This document shows, piece after piece, positions 20,725 to 31,712 of a stretch of DNA of 64,000 nucleotides (its first letter is position 1; each line of letters starts with the position of its first letter). Source of the stretch: Trichosporon coremiiforme (taxonomy: Eukaryota > Basidiomycota > Tremellomycetes > Trichosporonales > Trichosporonaceae); NCBI GenBank assembly GCA_039545355.1, contig BCJJ01000026.1, positions 372,001 through 436,000 on the forward strand, in the 5' to 3' direction. A model generated the notes under the pieces. It did no database searches. It had not been told where the DNA came from and saw only the letters and a list, made by a program, of their open reading frames with translations. The translations under genes and the position numbers were made by a program.

Positions 20725-22881
20725 TTAGTAGCTGTAGTCGCTCTCGCGACTCGAGCGGCGGCGCGGCGTACGCGGCATCCAGCTCCTCGTATTCCTGGCG
20801 AGAAGGCAGGCGACGACGCGGTCGTCCTCGTTCTCGCCCTGGACGGGAGGACTTGGGCTGCGCGCCGAGCTGGTGCTATGACGTCCTTTGCTGTGCTTGT
20901 GATTCCGCGAAGATGACTGGAATCCCTGCTCGGCGCTCGACTGCGGACTCCGAGCATACCGTGAGGGGACAGGATAGGAGGAGTACTCGTCCGATGGTGT
21001 GGACTGGGATGATGGCAGCGACTCGGGCTCGTCCGTGAGATGCTCAGTGAGCTCGACCGGCATGGCCGCCGCAGCCTGCTGTGCCTCGGCATCGTCCAGG
21101 ATCGACACAAACATGACCCAGCCGCGCTGCAAGTCATCGGTTGAGTGCTCAAGATCGCGCAGCTCGGAGCCCGACCAGTGCTTGCGAGAGGACAGGTAGT
21201 CGTCCCACGCCGTCAGGGCACTAAATCCATGTCCGTGGATGTCGCAGATGATCTTGCGCTGTGGGATGTCAGCTCATGTCTCCGGAAGCGAGAGTAAACA
21301 TGGGGAGCAGGCGTTCATTTGCCATGGTGCGAAGTCGCCACTCAAGCACGGTGCGGATGTTCTCGGCGGCCATCTCCCCACATCTTTGAGATAACATGAA
21401 CATGGGGGATGGACTTCAACCTCAGCCACTTGCAGTCGCCGACGATGAAATGGCCCGATGCCGCCCAAAAAACGGCAGCGTCGCCGTTTCCAGCTCTGGC
21501 CAGGTTTAGAACCGATAGCCGGGCTTCCGAAGCGCTGTCCACGCTAGACACACGCTATGTCGCACTAGCACGCCAGGCCGCATCACGCGAGCCGCGCAGT
21601 ATCGTAACCGGCATGTTGGGCTTGCATGAGCCGGCCTAGCGGTCATGACACGCTGCCCGCATGACCATATGCCGAGGAAACACTGACAAATCGAGGCGAA
21701 GCCGTCGCAGAGACTGCGGAGGAGCGGATTCCGCGGCAAGACCGCCAGAAGCCCGGGAAGCTAGCAGCCAACTTACCTTCAGAGCTTCAATGTCACTGTT
21801 CACTTGCTCCTGTTGCACGTCGAGAGTACGGTGGACGCGGGAGCGCACCTTCAGAATGCGATCGCGAGACCATTGTCGAACAGGCGCAATGACGTTAGAC
21901 ATGCTTCGCGAGCAAGCCTTGGGAGCGCTTCCAGTACCATCGTAAAGATCTCGGAGAAGAATGAGACGCTCAGCCTGCCGGTCAGTACTAAATCGAGAAT
22001 GACTGTGTCGCGCTATTCCTGGACCGCGCCCCTTTTTACCTTGGGCTGTCACGATCGACGGCCATCGGTCTATTGCCTTGTCGTTCCATTGTCTAGCTTA
22101 TGCCGGTGCGTCGCCACCGACGCCTGGTACGGTGTGCCGGCACGCCTGCCATGCATGGCTGCAGAGGCTGGCAGCCCGCGTGCAGCTGAGAGAGCCTGGA
22201 ATCGGCACACTCCAGCGCCGACCACGGGATGCACACACACAGCCACATGAGGGCAGAGGGACAAGGGCACGAGCACAGACAAGGGGGCGCGAACGAGACA
22301 ACAATAGAGCTCGACTCACCTTGTACCGGTTGAAGGCTCTGTTGCCAAGGGCCTGCAGCTTCTCGAGCTCGTAGACCGTCTCGAGAGAGTACATCGCCAC
22401 CTTAATGTCAGTAATACTCTTGGGGTGTTTAGGGTTTGTCACCCTGCGTTGCGCATCATGCCAACACCCTTGGTCGGTCATGTTGTGGCCGGTTCGCGGT
22501 TGGACGATGACCCATCACCACACTGTGTGCATGCCAGTTGGCCGCCCGCCTCGTGTTTGTTTGGCTCGGTCACGTCACACTGGGTGTGCCGTTGAATCAT
22601 GCACACAAGGTCGCCATAGCGTTCGCCACTCCGCATGCACTTGCCGAATGTGTAGATAGGAAAGAGGTGGTGGCCAGGGAAGACGGTTGGGAACTCACCT
22701 CGTCGTTGGGCCAGTACACGCCGCAATTCGGGCAGTAGTTCCGGACAGACCCGTCCGGACCATACGCATCATCAGCCGCCAGTTTGTGGTGCAGGAGTGG
22801 CGGTGAAGTCGGGGGAGTGGGGGTCAACCATCTCGTCAGCTTGCTGAAGGACGTTGACAGGGTAGTCAATGTCGCAGCCAT
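20725..22881 (-). CDS. Unrecognised fungal protein with long introns
   Basis: Four exons, all joined in phase 0: 22881-22699, 22400-22320, 21974-21777 and 21258-20725, giving 331 aa. The protein starts MAATLTTLSTSFSKLTRWLT, has a CPNCGVYWPNDE segment (one CxxC pair only), then a predicted helical region: AMYSLETVYELEKLQALGNR, AERLILLRDLYDG, PVRQWSRDRILKVRSRVHRTL, QQEQVNSDIEALKRKIICDI. A Ser-rich basic tail (HKHSKGRHSTSSARSPSPP) ends YSY. I do not recognise the family. Splice sites are consensus, with CTGAC branch motifs. Its introns are 298, 345 and 518 nt, several times longer than the usual ones in this window, so unseen small exons are possible. Periodic helices suggest a coiled-coil or scaffold role, but no function is claimed. 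Confidence 0.62.
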
Positions 22882-24480
22882 GTTGCCTCAGGCACTTGGT
22901 GCGGCGGACGACTGATTGGAGGGAGCTGATCAGGCGGTCGTGTGAGAGAGGCGAGGAGGTGACTTCGAACCGTGTATCCTGAATATCAAAGTCGATCTGT
23001 TCGCTGACTGTCGCACTCGCGTCTCGGCTTGTTGATCGTCGTGCAGTTGAAGATGGACGATGGTGTCGGCTGGAGCAGACGCAGATCGTTGGATTGAGGG
23101 GAAGGTGAGCGGCGGAGGGAAGGCCAGCTGCTGAGGATGATGATAAGGGACAAGAGTGTGGTGAGAGGCGACACAGATGTGGGTGTGCGTCGTGTGCGTG
23201 CGCACTCGACACGAGGGGATGTAGTGATGGGAGAAAGAACAAAGCAATGGCGGCAAGCGCCTTGCTTTAACGCGGGAGTGCGTTGTAAGCGCTGTGAGCG
23301 GATGAGCAGCGAAGTGGATGCTAGGCCAGGTGAGGTGCGCAGCGTGTGCTGCATGCGCGCGTGCACCGACTGCGAGGCTGGCTGGGCTAGCTGGGCCGGG
23401 CTGGGCTGGTTAGGCTGGCTGACTGACTGGCGAGGCTACCGCCGGCTATGCGGAGCACACACAAACGAGGAGGTCCAGAGCTCCAGAGTTCGCGCCACCC
23501 TGACAAAGTCCTGAACAGTCCTGAGCGGTCAATGAGGATCCTTGCGGGCCCTGAGCTGGAAGCTGGATCCGCTGGAGCCTGGCTGCATCTGGCTGATCTG
23601 GCGGTGTGCCGGGTGGCGACAGTTGACCCAAACTGGCTAATTGGGCTCACAGGCCCTCAAGGCCCGGCCCGGATCGATTCGATGGGTCCACAAACCGTCG
23701 CGACAGGCGAGATCAGGCTATCCACGATAACCTGACTGGACATGCGTCCTCTGGCGGACTGCTGCGCCCGCGTGCCCACAGCCTGCACCGCACTGCGTTA
23801 GATGCTGAGACACTCGCTGCGACCTGTCTTGATCATGCGTCACATTCTGCCCATTCACCCGTCGCTCAGCTGTTCAGCTTGCATCGCCTGTTCCCAGTAC
23901 ATCCCGTTTACCGTTTCCCATTACATGCATTACAACATGGCGTTGTGCCTTTACAGTCCGCCTGCCGTGTTGGTCTGCTCTCGCTCGCCATCAGAGCCAT
24001 TGTTGTTCAACTCAAACGACTCCTGGCGGCTCTTATCCCGATCCATTACGCATGCATGTACATTTAGTTGGCTCATGCCTGCATGCGGTTCCAAGACTCG
24101 AAATAGAGAAATGAGGGAGCCCCCACGCGTTCCAGTAATGCACTTCACCAGATCACTATTCAATGTAGGGCGCGGACGCCGTTAGTCCGTTCCGGGCGAA
24201 TCGCCTTCTCACCTCGCATATCCCTGATCTCTGATGATATGCCAAGCATTCAGCCGATTTGAGCGCGTGATGCGCGTCATACGTACCACGCGATCTGCTC
24301 GATCTGGCTATACTGGTCCGAAGATCATGTGTTCTTCTGTCTGCGGCGCTTCATTAACGAGAAGCTCGCCGACGCAGGCTGAATTAACGAGATTAACGAG
24401 AGGCGTACGGTGGTGCGTGGTGCATGACAGTTGAGACAGCGCCAGATGGCACTCATGCGGTAGTGACGCCGCTCTTCCCA

Positions 24481-24504
24481 GTGATCCAGTGATCCAGTGA
24501 TCCG
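24481..24504. repeat. Tandem repeat, 8-bp unit, three copies
   Basis: The unit GTGATCCA is repeated three times head to tail, the last copy with one change (GTGATCCG). It lies in non-coding DNA. Confidence 0.8.
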
Positions 24505-24671
24505 GTGACGCAGCGTACCAGTGTAGCGGTTCACAGTGCAGCGATTAAGCACGGTATGCGCCTGCGCGCCAGCTCCTGGCGGTGCACAGCCGCCCGCAAG
24601 GCCATGTCACTTGCCCATTGGCCAACCCACTGGCCACCGGTCAAGTGCTGACGGGCGATGCGCGAGGAGCC

Positions 24672-24704
24672 GAGGGAGTCGAGGGAGTCGAGGGAGTCGA
24701 GGGA
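24672..24704. repeat. Tandem repeat, 9-bp unit, about 3.7 copies
   Basis: The unit GAGGGAGTC is repeated three times and is followed by a partial copy. It is in non-coding DNA, and no function is apparent. Confidence 0.85.
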
Positions 24705-26188
24705 AAGGGCTGAGGCGCAATCACCTGTCTCACCCGCTCATACTGACGCCACGCCATCGGTACGCATCGGCGGCACTCACGGCTCCGCCTCTCCCGGCGT
24801 TGCGTCCTTGCGCGCGCCAACCGTAGATCGCGATGAGTAAGGTCTGTGAGTGTATGTCTCAGAGCCTCAGTCCGACGTTATGTCTCGGTGCTGTGCCTAT
24901 GTGCCTAGGTGTGTCTCCGACTGAGTGGAGATGCCGTTGATCTTCTCCGCCATACCAGCCAGTTTCACACCGCAGCTGATTTTCCCCCGCCTCCTCCTAC
25001 ACCAGCAGCTATCCCGAGCTCCCGATCTCCTGCGAGCCTACAAGGTGATTCCGCATCTCGTACATCCACGGCGTAGCCGTTCAAGGAGGGGGACCGAGCA
25101 GTTATCGGCAAAACGGCTCGTACTCCGAGATACATCCGTGATGAGATCTACGAACAGCAGCAGTGGACATTAGCCAAGATCGACGATTTGATACTGAACA
25201 GGCGATCTCCTCAAAGGAAGGCCCTCTAATCTGTTGCGCATGCGACTCCCGCTAAGACTCCGGCTACAGCGAGCTTAACCCAAAGTGGTACACCAAGCAT
25301 GCTGCACGGTCGTCTTCCTCCACCCAACATCAATCATGCATGCTTGCACTGCCGTTCTCGAAGCTTGCGCCCCCTTGGCTCCATGTGGTTCCGCTGCGTA
25401 TGCCCCTTCGAACCTTATGAGTGATGGTTCAACGTCCAGGTCTGACACGAGGGTCTATGAGAGTTCCGTGAGAGGCGAACGTGCACGCCGTTTGGCAGCT
25501 GTTGGGAGGTGCGAGACCAGCCCGGGATTGTATCCGATCCTCGGACTGAGGGTCGTTGCCTTCCCGCACAACCCGTCGCGTTTGAGAGTTGGCACTTAGA
25601 CGCTGATTCCAAACGTCTGGACACGGAATGCCCTTAGACGAGCGTCGGGTGCCGTTTCAGCATAACCTTTTGGCCTAGAGGTACCAAAATATAACGACTG
25701 CCCACTGTCTGGACTTGAACCTTGGCTATCAACAATGCAGAGGACAGCATGTCGACACGCGAGCGGTAACGGATTGAACGCCCCTCAAACTCGGCTCGGG
25801 GGGTATGTTTTCGATGCTTGTCTCACTTCTTGTAGGGCAGCGGGCAGCTAAACTCAGTCTGCCAACAAAGGGTAAGCTAATAGAGTTGCATCGTATACTT
25901 TACTTCACAACGCCCGCTCACTCTTTCGCCGACAGGCCGGCAAGAGTGTTCGAGATATCGACGACCCTCGGCAGTCGTACCCACTTGTTGCATCGGCTGT
26001 GTGAATGAGAGTCAGAAGATCAGAAGACGGGATGACTGAGACGCGAGGAGACAGAAACATGGAAGGCGGAGAAATCAAGCTCCCGCGCTCTATCTACGCT
26101 GCCGGTGTCGAAGAGTTTGTCACCGATAGCCCCATAGCTGGGAGCAGGTCGCGTCGCGCCCTGCACTTTCCAGGTTCTCGCTGAGAGA

Positions 26189-26195
26189 TATATAA
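26189..26195 (+). promoter_or_regulatory. TATA box of the secreted vWA gene
   Basis: TATATAA lies 92 bp upstream of the ATG at 26287, a suitable distance for a TATA-driven fungal promoter. The strong box fits the biased codon use of the gene and suggests regulated, high-level expression. Confidence 0.6.
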
Positions 26196-26286
26196 GGTGG
26201 ACACTCGTGCGAATGAGAAACACACAAAACTCTCTCCTTCATCTCTGTTTCCCGACGTTCCTTACCGACACTCTTTAGTTGAGACG

Positions 26287-27708
26287 ATGAAGTTCCTCGG
26301 TCTCTCCCTCCTCGCCTCTGTGGCGCTCGCAGCCCCGGCCCAGCTTGCGGCTCGCGGCGACCAAGTCTGCGACAACCCTGGACGCGTGATCAGCATTATC
26401 CTCGACTCCTCTGGATCGACCTCCACTACCGATTCCGAGAAGCTCCGCATCGCCGGTGGCAAGGATATTGTCGACTATCTGACCTCTAAGGCGGAGGCGA
26501 CCGATAAGAACAAGGCGGACACCGTTTCCATTGTGGACTTCGACACCTCCGCCCAGGTCGACTACGCCCAGGGCGACCCCAACGAGCAGGCGAAGCAGGC
26601 TCTTGAGTCGATCGACAGCGTCGGTGGCACGAACATCGCCACCGGCCTGACCGCCGGTATCGAGCAGGTCCTCGCCAGCAACCCAGGCGACCGCGGAGGT
26701 ATTATCATCTTTACCGACGGTCAGGACAGCTCATTTGACGCCATCGTTGAGCAGGTCAACAAGGCGAAGGCTGCGGGCATTCGTGTCTCTTGGGGCCACA
26801 CCAACGCCCCTTACAAGGGTGGTGGTACCAACCTGATCTCTGGCATCATCACCAGCATCGGCAACCTCCTCGGCAATGCCCTTAGCGCCATGGCTGGAGA
26901 TGGTGACAACAGCAAGCTCAACGAGCGCGTCTCGGAGGCCGTTCTGGCCACCGGTGGTACCGTTTCCATCATCTCGAACACGCAGTCCCAGCGCGAGTTC
27001 GTCCAGCAGGTCATCAAGAACGGTCTCACCAACAATGACGGCAAGTGCGGCGGTAACGAGATCGGCGAGTCGGGCGGTCCCCTCATTAACGACGTCACTA
27101 CCCTTGGCCTTTGCTCCAAGAACGCCCAGGCCGTCTTCACCTACTCCCCCAAGAGCCAGCAGGAGCAGCTCACCTTCGCCATTGGCCTCGTATCCCAGAA
27201 GAGCCCTGTCAATATCCAGGCCACTTTCACCAACAAGGCTACCGGTCAGACCTCCTCCGTCACCGTCAACAAGGGCCAGCTCACCGCCGCCCTCCAGGGT
27301 CAGGCCAACCCCGGTGACAAGGTTGAGGTTGTCATCAACACCTCCAACGCCGACTCCAGCTCGTGCCAGTACTCCGTCACCCTTTCGACCAAGGCTGGTG
27401 GTGAGCCCATCCCCATCCCTTCGTCGACTGCCACCCCTTCGACTCCTCCCCCCAACCCTCCCTCGACCTCGGTCCCTCCCCCCACCTCCTCTGCCACGCC
27501 TTCGACTCCTCCCCCTAACCCTCCCTCGACCTCGGTCCCTCCCCCCGTCTCGTCCGCCTCGGAGTGCCCCCCTGCTCCCTCGGCCCAGACCGTCACCAAC
27601 ACCGTCACTCAGACTGCCACGGTCACCGGTGCTGTTCCCTCCAGCACTGTGTGCATCTGCAAGTGTGACGCCCCCGGCGCCAAGCCCCTGCCCAAGTTCG
27701 AGCTCTAA
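26287..27708 (+). CDS. Secreted von Willebrand factor A-domain protein
   Basis: A single exon encodes 473 aa. The signal peptide MKFLGLSLLASVALAAPA is followed by a possible Kex2-like site near LAAR. A vWA domain (about residues 36-220) opens with the metal-site motif DSSGSTS in VISIILDSSGS. It continues with the conserved Thr in GGTNIATGL and Asp in IIIFTDGQDSS, so the adhesion metal site looks complete. A beta-rich middle part follows. A Pro/Thr/Ser-rich stalk built from a 21-residue unit in tandem (27430-27555) leads to a short Cys-rich end, VCICKCDAPG. No C-terminal hydrophobic tail is present, so GPI anchoring is not supported. Extracellular or cell-wall adhesion or binding is likely, but the ligand is unknown. 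The gene stands alone between long intergenic regions. Confidence 0.85.
   Translation: MKFLGLSLLASVALAAPAQLAARGDQVCDNPGRVISIILDSSGSTSTTDSEKLRIAGGKDIVDYLTSKAEATDKNKADTVSIVDFDTSAQVDYAQGDPNEQAKQALESIDSVGGTNIATGLTAGIEQVLASNPGDRGGIIIFTDGQDSSFDAIVEQVNKAKAAGIRVSWGHTNAPYKGGGTNLISGIITSIGNLLGNALSAMAGDGDNSKLNERVSEAVLATGGTVSIISNTQSQREFVQQVIKNGLTNNDGKCGGNEIGESGGPLINDVTTLGLCSKNAQAVFTYSPKSQQEQLTFAIGLVSQKSPVNIQATFTNKATGQTSSVTVNKGQLTAALQGQANPGDKVEVVINTSNADSSSCQYSVTLSTKAGGEPIPIPSSTATPSTPPPNPPSTSVPPPTSSATPSTPPPNPPSTSVPPPVSSASECPPAPSAQTVTNTVTQTATVTGAVPSSTVCICKCDAPGAKPLPKFEL
27430..27555 (+). repeat. Two tandem 63-bp units coding for a proline-rich stalk
   Basis: The units 27430-27492 and 27493-27555 each encode 21 residues beginning ATPSTPPPNPPSTSVPPP. 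They differ only at a few bases. The unit length is a multiple of three, so copy-number change would alter stalk length without shifting the frame. Confidence 0.9.
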
Positions 27709-28661
27709 ATTAGATAGAGCACCCAGCTTGAATGGACATTACTTTCCCTTGAAGTTGAATTATAATTGCCCTTTGGATGGCCTGGCCATGCGCCTCGAAC
27801 ATGCAGAGATAAGCGGTTGCACCTTCCTCTCGGCCCGAGATTGCAGACATAGCTCGCTTGATGCACCGGGGCAGAGCTTGACATGTACAGCGTGTCTACT
27901 CAGATGCAACGGGCGTGAGACGAATCCGGCAAACCCGGGGCTCCTGCACACTTGGACACGAACAGGACACGTACGCAGCCGCGGATGAGCTAATCGTGCT
28001 GTAAGCATGGACGGAACAGGCAATCTCATGCGAAACATGGAAGAGCAACGTAGACGTCACATGCAGCTTGGACTGGAAGCGGTGGGTAACCCCCCATCTG
28101 TGCCTGTGTGCCCTGTGTGCCTGTTGGTGACCACTTCACTCTGGCTCTGACCTTCGGGCTCTGCGACGTCTCAGCAGTCTGTAGTCTTCGCGGTTAAGGC
28201 TCACCGCTGGTATGTCTGGATCCGTAACGCTGAACTTCGAGCGGCTGCAGCTTGCCGCTCTGATGCTCTCGGCTGACTCTCGCGGTCTTGCGGGCTCCGA
28301 CCACCGCATTCAATCGTGAATATTCCAAGCAGCGGAAGTGAAAGCGCGAAGCTCACTAAACCTGTGTGTTCACATCGCCTCAAACAGAAGAGGTGTTTTT
28401 TGTAGCACGCTGAGAAGTGACAAGCCTGTGATTTGCAATGATCGCAACGTGCACATCGCATGGTTGTTGAAGGTGAACATGAGGAACAGACCATGTCGAG
28501 TCACTAGAGCTAGTTGCCCGCCTATCGATGTCGATCCTCCAGGTTGGCCAGGGTCTTGGCGTGGGGTGGAGGTGGTGCCCCGCTTGGGTTAGTCAACCAT
28601 CGTCACCAGCACTCGGACATCCTAACGTTGAGTTGAGGGTGCCTTCCTCGTCGACCTCCAC
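27709..28661. other. Intergenic region, vWA gene to AlkA gene
   Basis: I see no gene, RNA or repeat here beyond the expected 3' flank of the vWA gene and the 5' flank of the glycosylase gene. Confidence 0.5.
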
Positions 28662-28694
28662 ATGCTCCTGCCAGCGCGACCTCTGGCCATAGCA

Positions 28695-30388
28695 ATGACT
28701 ACCCAAACAGTACGAACCACACGACGTTCGGCCCGAGTTGCGGCGGCTGCGGCGGCTGGGAGCGAACTGGCCGATGTCTCCGTTGGGGTGCCCACTTCCG
28801 TCAACATCGAGGAAGGCACCCCAACAACACCGAAGAAGCCGGCGAAGCGCCGCAAGATGTCCGCATCAGATGCTTCTGTGAAGGAAGAAGCCGGTCCAAC
28901 TCCCAAGAAACCCAAGGCGGGGAAGAAAGATGGCACGATCCCACCTCTAACGCGGCACACACCGCCGCCCGCCGTGCACCTCCCCACGGCGCTCGCGCAT
29001 CTCTCCGCCGCAGACCCGCGCTTCTCGAAGCTCTCCGAGCGTGTGCCTTGCAGGCCCTTCCTTGGACCTGATGGCCGCCATGGACACAAGGAGGACCCCT
29101 TCCGCTCCCTCGTCACGAGCATCATCGGGCAGCAGGTCTCATGGATGGCGGCGCGGAGCATCACGAAGAGGTTCATTGAGCACTTCTGTGGTGCCGTTGA
29201 TGGGGAGGAGAGGGGAGACTGGCCCTTCCCGACGCCGGAGCAGGTCGCCATTTCCAACATCGCCGACCTGAAGGGCGTCGGCTTCAGCACGCGCAAGTCC
29301 GAGTACGGTTAGTCTCTACAGCTGGCCACATCACGATGGAAGCTGACCGCCAGTCATTGAGCTTGCAGGGCATTTCGCCGCCGGTCGTCTCTCGACAGAG
29401 GCGCTTCTCACCGCCCCAGATGAGGACGTTCTCGCTGCCCTGACGGCGGTCAGGGGCATCGGAAAGTGGACAGTGGACATGTTCCTGATCTTCACGTTGC
29501 GCCGCGCCGACGTGCTGCCAGTCGGGGACCTCGGAGTACAGAAGGGACTTCTGCGCTGGGTGCTCGCAGCTCACGGTGCGCTTCCACCTCCCAAGCTCTC
29601 CTCGACGCCACGCAAGTCCCTCCCCGCCACGCCGAGCAAGACTCCCAGTGCTCCCACCGAGCCACAGTCCCCAATAGCTCTGACCCAAACGACCTCGGTC
29701 GGAGCCATGGACCCTCCAGCGACGCCAGTCACACCAAACAAGAAGAGTCTTGAAGCAGCAAGCTCGAGCGCAACCCTGCTGAACGAACCTGCCACACCGA
29801 CACCGCCCAAAGGGCCCTTGGGCAGCAGCATCTTACCAGCTACGCCCGCGCCGCCCCCGGTCACACCGAGCGCGAGCACAAATCCCGCATTACCGCTTGC
29901 GGAGGACGATAGCCTCATTGCAGTCACGCCCGACTGGGGACCGGAGCACGCGCTGAAGGCAGCGCCACTGGGGACCGGAGCACGCGCTGAAGGCAGCGCC
30001 ACTGCCGCCGGGACTCGATCTTAGCACATTGCGATCCCGGCTCGCGGGCAAAAAAGCAAAGTGAGTACACGTGAGCGGCAATGTGCATCGAGCTGTGCCC
30101 CACCGAGCTGTGAATCTGCTCCTGTGCTCGGGCAGCAATGGGTCGGCGGACTAGCTTCTCCGCCGTAGAGAGTGACGCGTGACGCGATCGGCGGACGGAA
30201 CTTGACACTGCTTTTCCTGCCTTCAACTCATCTCTCTGCCGCAGTCGTACAATGACGAGTGGAACGATGCTGACAGCAGGGGCGGCGTGTATCTCCTGCC
30301 CGAGGAGATGGAGGCGCTCACGGCGAACTGGCGCCCGTACCGTTCCGTCGGAACGTTCTTCACCTGGGCCATGGCCGGCGAGAAGTGA
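28695..30388 (+). CDS. MAG1: AlkA/MAG-type 3-methyladenine DNA glycosylase, frame broken near the 3' end
   Basis: Exon 1 is 28695-29307 and exon 2 starts at 29354 (YVIELAGH junction). The basic N-terminus is followed by an HhH-GPD glycosylase domain: EDPFRSLVTSIIGQQVSWMAA, LKGVGFSTRKSEY, VRGIGKWTVDMFLIF and the catalytic Asp in LPVGDLGVQKG. It removes alkylated bases at the start of base-excision repair. A Pro/Ser/Thr-rich insert of about 100 residues is unusual. A 34-bp tandem duplication (29933-29966, 29967-30000) shifts the frame to a stop at 30022-30024. Downstream, the expected C-terminus survives in the other frame, across an intron 30061-30279: PPGLDLSTLRSRLAGKKAK, then GGVYLLPEEMEALTANWRPYRS, stopping at 30386. 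The gene is therefore a new pseudogene, a rescued gene or a sequence error. An in-frame ATG at 28662 would add 11 residues. Confidence 0.85.
29933..30000 (+). repeat. Perfect 34-bp tandem duplication inside the AlkA gene
   Basis: Two identical 34-bp copies (29933-29966 and 29967-30000) abut, followed by four more matching bases. Because 34 is not a multiple of three, the second copy shifts the coding frame. Confidence 0.95.
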
Positions 30389-31712
30389 GCTATTCTCAGA
30401 TCGCAGTTTGTGCGTCATCGTCACGGTGTGGCACGGCGCTTAGCACGATGACGATACGATCTCTGCATGCTTCTAGAATGCAGAGATGATGATCATGCGG
30501 CGAGGCGATAACCACAGCCTGATAGAATGTCGGCGCGGGGTGAGGTACTCTGGGAACGGAAGCGTCACGCTCTCGTCACCGAGACCAACCCTCGCCCAAG
30601 GGCCATTGAACCGAGAGCGCCGAGATGTCCGAAGCAGTTCAATACTTGTACACATAGCGTAAACAGTTGCTATGCAGGTCGAGCTTCAGATCGGGCGAGC
30701 GGCAGTCCGGATCGCCGAGCAGAGATGCCGCCCAGCACAGCATCGGTCATGCACTACTGGAACCAGCAACGCTCACCGTTGAGATCTGGCATCGCCAAGC
30801 GATGCGCAGTCAGACACACCCAAGCTCAATTCTGGAACACGCTGAACTTGATCGGGTGGCGTCGTTGAGTGCGGGGAATGCTCCACACATGTACCACTCT
30901 TGCTGGCTCCATATTTCCTCTTCTGTCCAGATCGCCAGAGCGTCCAGAGCGCCAGAGCGGGCAGCGGGGTCGGCGGCGGGGTCGGGTTCTGGAACCGTCC
31001 CACATCCAAAACCCGGGTTTCCGGTACTCCGGGCCGAGGACCGGCATCCAAAACCAAAGCGGCGTGGGAAACGATGCGTGCACGAGACGTCGTTAGCGTC
31101 AGTTACGCTGGCGCCCAAACAGTGGGATCTGGACTCATGTCGGTAGCAACAACGAGATCGCTCTCGAGAGCACCGGTATGTGTTCCTCGCTCCATGTCTA
31201 TGCATGATACATGCCGTCCCACTCCACAACGAGATGTGCCTTTGGTTTGACCGGCGGAATGCTGGTCTGCCCCGAGCAAGGCGCGTTGACGCACACGCCT
31301 GTCTTGCGACATGTTGAGATCGGTGGAGTGGGAACCGCTCAATGTTTGGTTCTCCACATTACCTCGGAGAAGCAACGGGGCCGGCAACTGCGGATGGGAT
31401 GCGTTCGGATCAGATGGTGCATTTACATTGGTCATTCAAACCACAAACAAGGACAATTCTACAGTTGGCCGCGTGGCGTACGGAGGAGAGATGGCATGCA
31501 GGACGTGTGCGTGTGTCTAGATACAATGTTCAGAAGCTGCTACGAGCATCGGAGTTTGCGTTCGTCGAGATCGGGGCCGCTGAGATCGAAGCGATTGTTG
31601 AGATCGATGTGGCGGTCGACGAGCTCGGATCTGTCGATGGTGTGGCGATCTCGCCAGAGGCGCTCTTAGCGCTGGGTGCAAGTCCGGTTTTTTGCCCCGT
31701 CAGATGGCGATA
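30389..31712. other. Intergenic region between convergent AlkA and kinesin genes
   Basis: No coding region is supported. Near 30930-31000 there are short degenerate repeats (CCAGAGCG and GGGGTCGG types). Both neighbouring genes end toward this region, so 1.3 kb is long for a terminator-only interval. Confidence 0.5.

Larger units (their letters stand above)
22882..26286. other. 3.4-kb gene-poor region
   Basis: No coding region or RNA gene is supported on either strand. It holds low-complexity GGCT-rich DNA near 23375-23430, an 8-bp tandem repeat at 24481-24504, a 9-bp tandem repeat at 24672-24704 and TTAACGAGA repeats near 24352-24402. The right end holds the promoter of the secreted vWA gene, with TATATAA at 26189-26195. 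Confidence 0.5.

Noticed and set aside
24672..24704. CRISPR-like repeat array
   Set aside because: The repeats are contiguous 9-bp units without spacers, in a eukaryotic genome.
25690..25790. Possible tRNA on the minus strand with GGTTCAAGTCC like a T-loop
   Set aside because: The T-stem does not pair at three of five positions, and no acceptor stem or anticodon arm can be drawn.
30252..30443. 63-codon frame overlapping the last AlkA exon
   Set aside because: It is an alternate frame. The true exon from 30280 carries the conserved glycosylase C-terminus.
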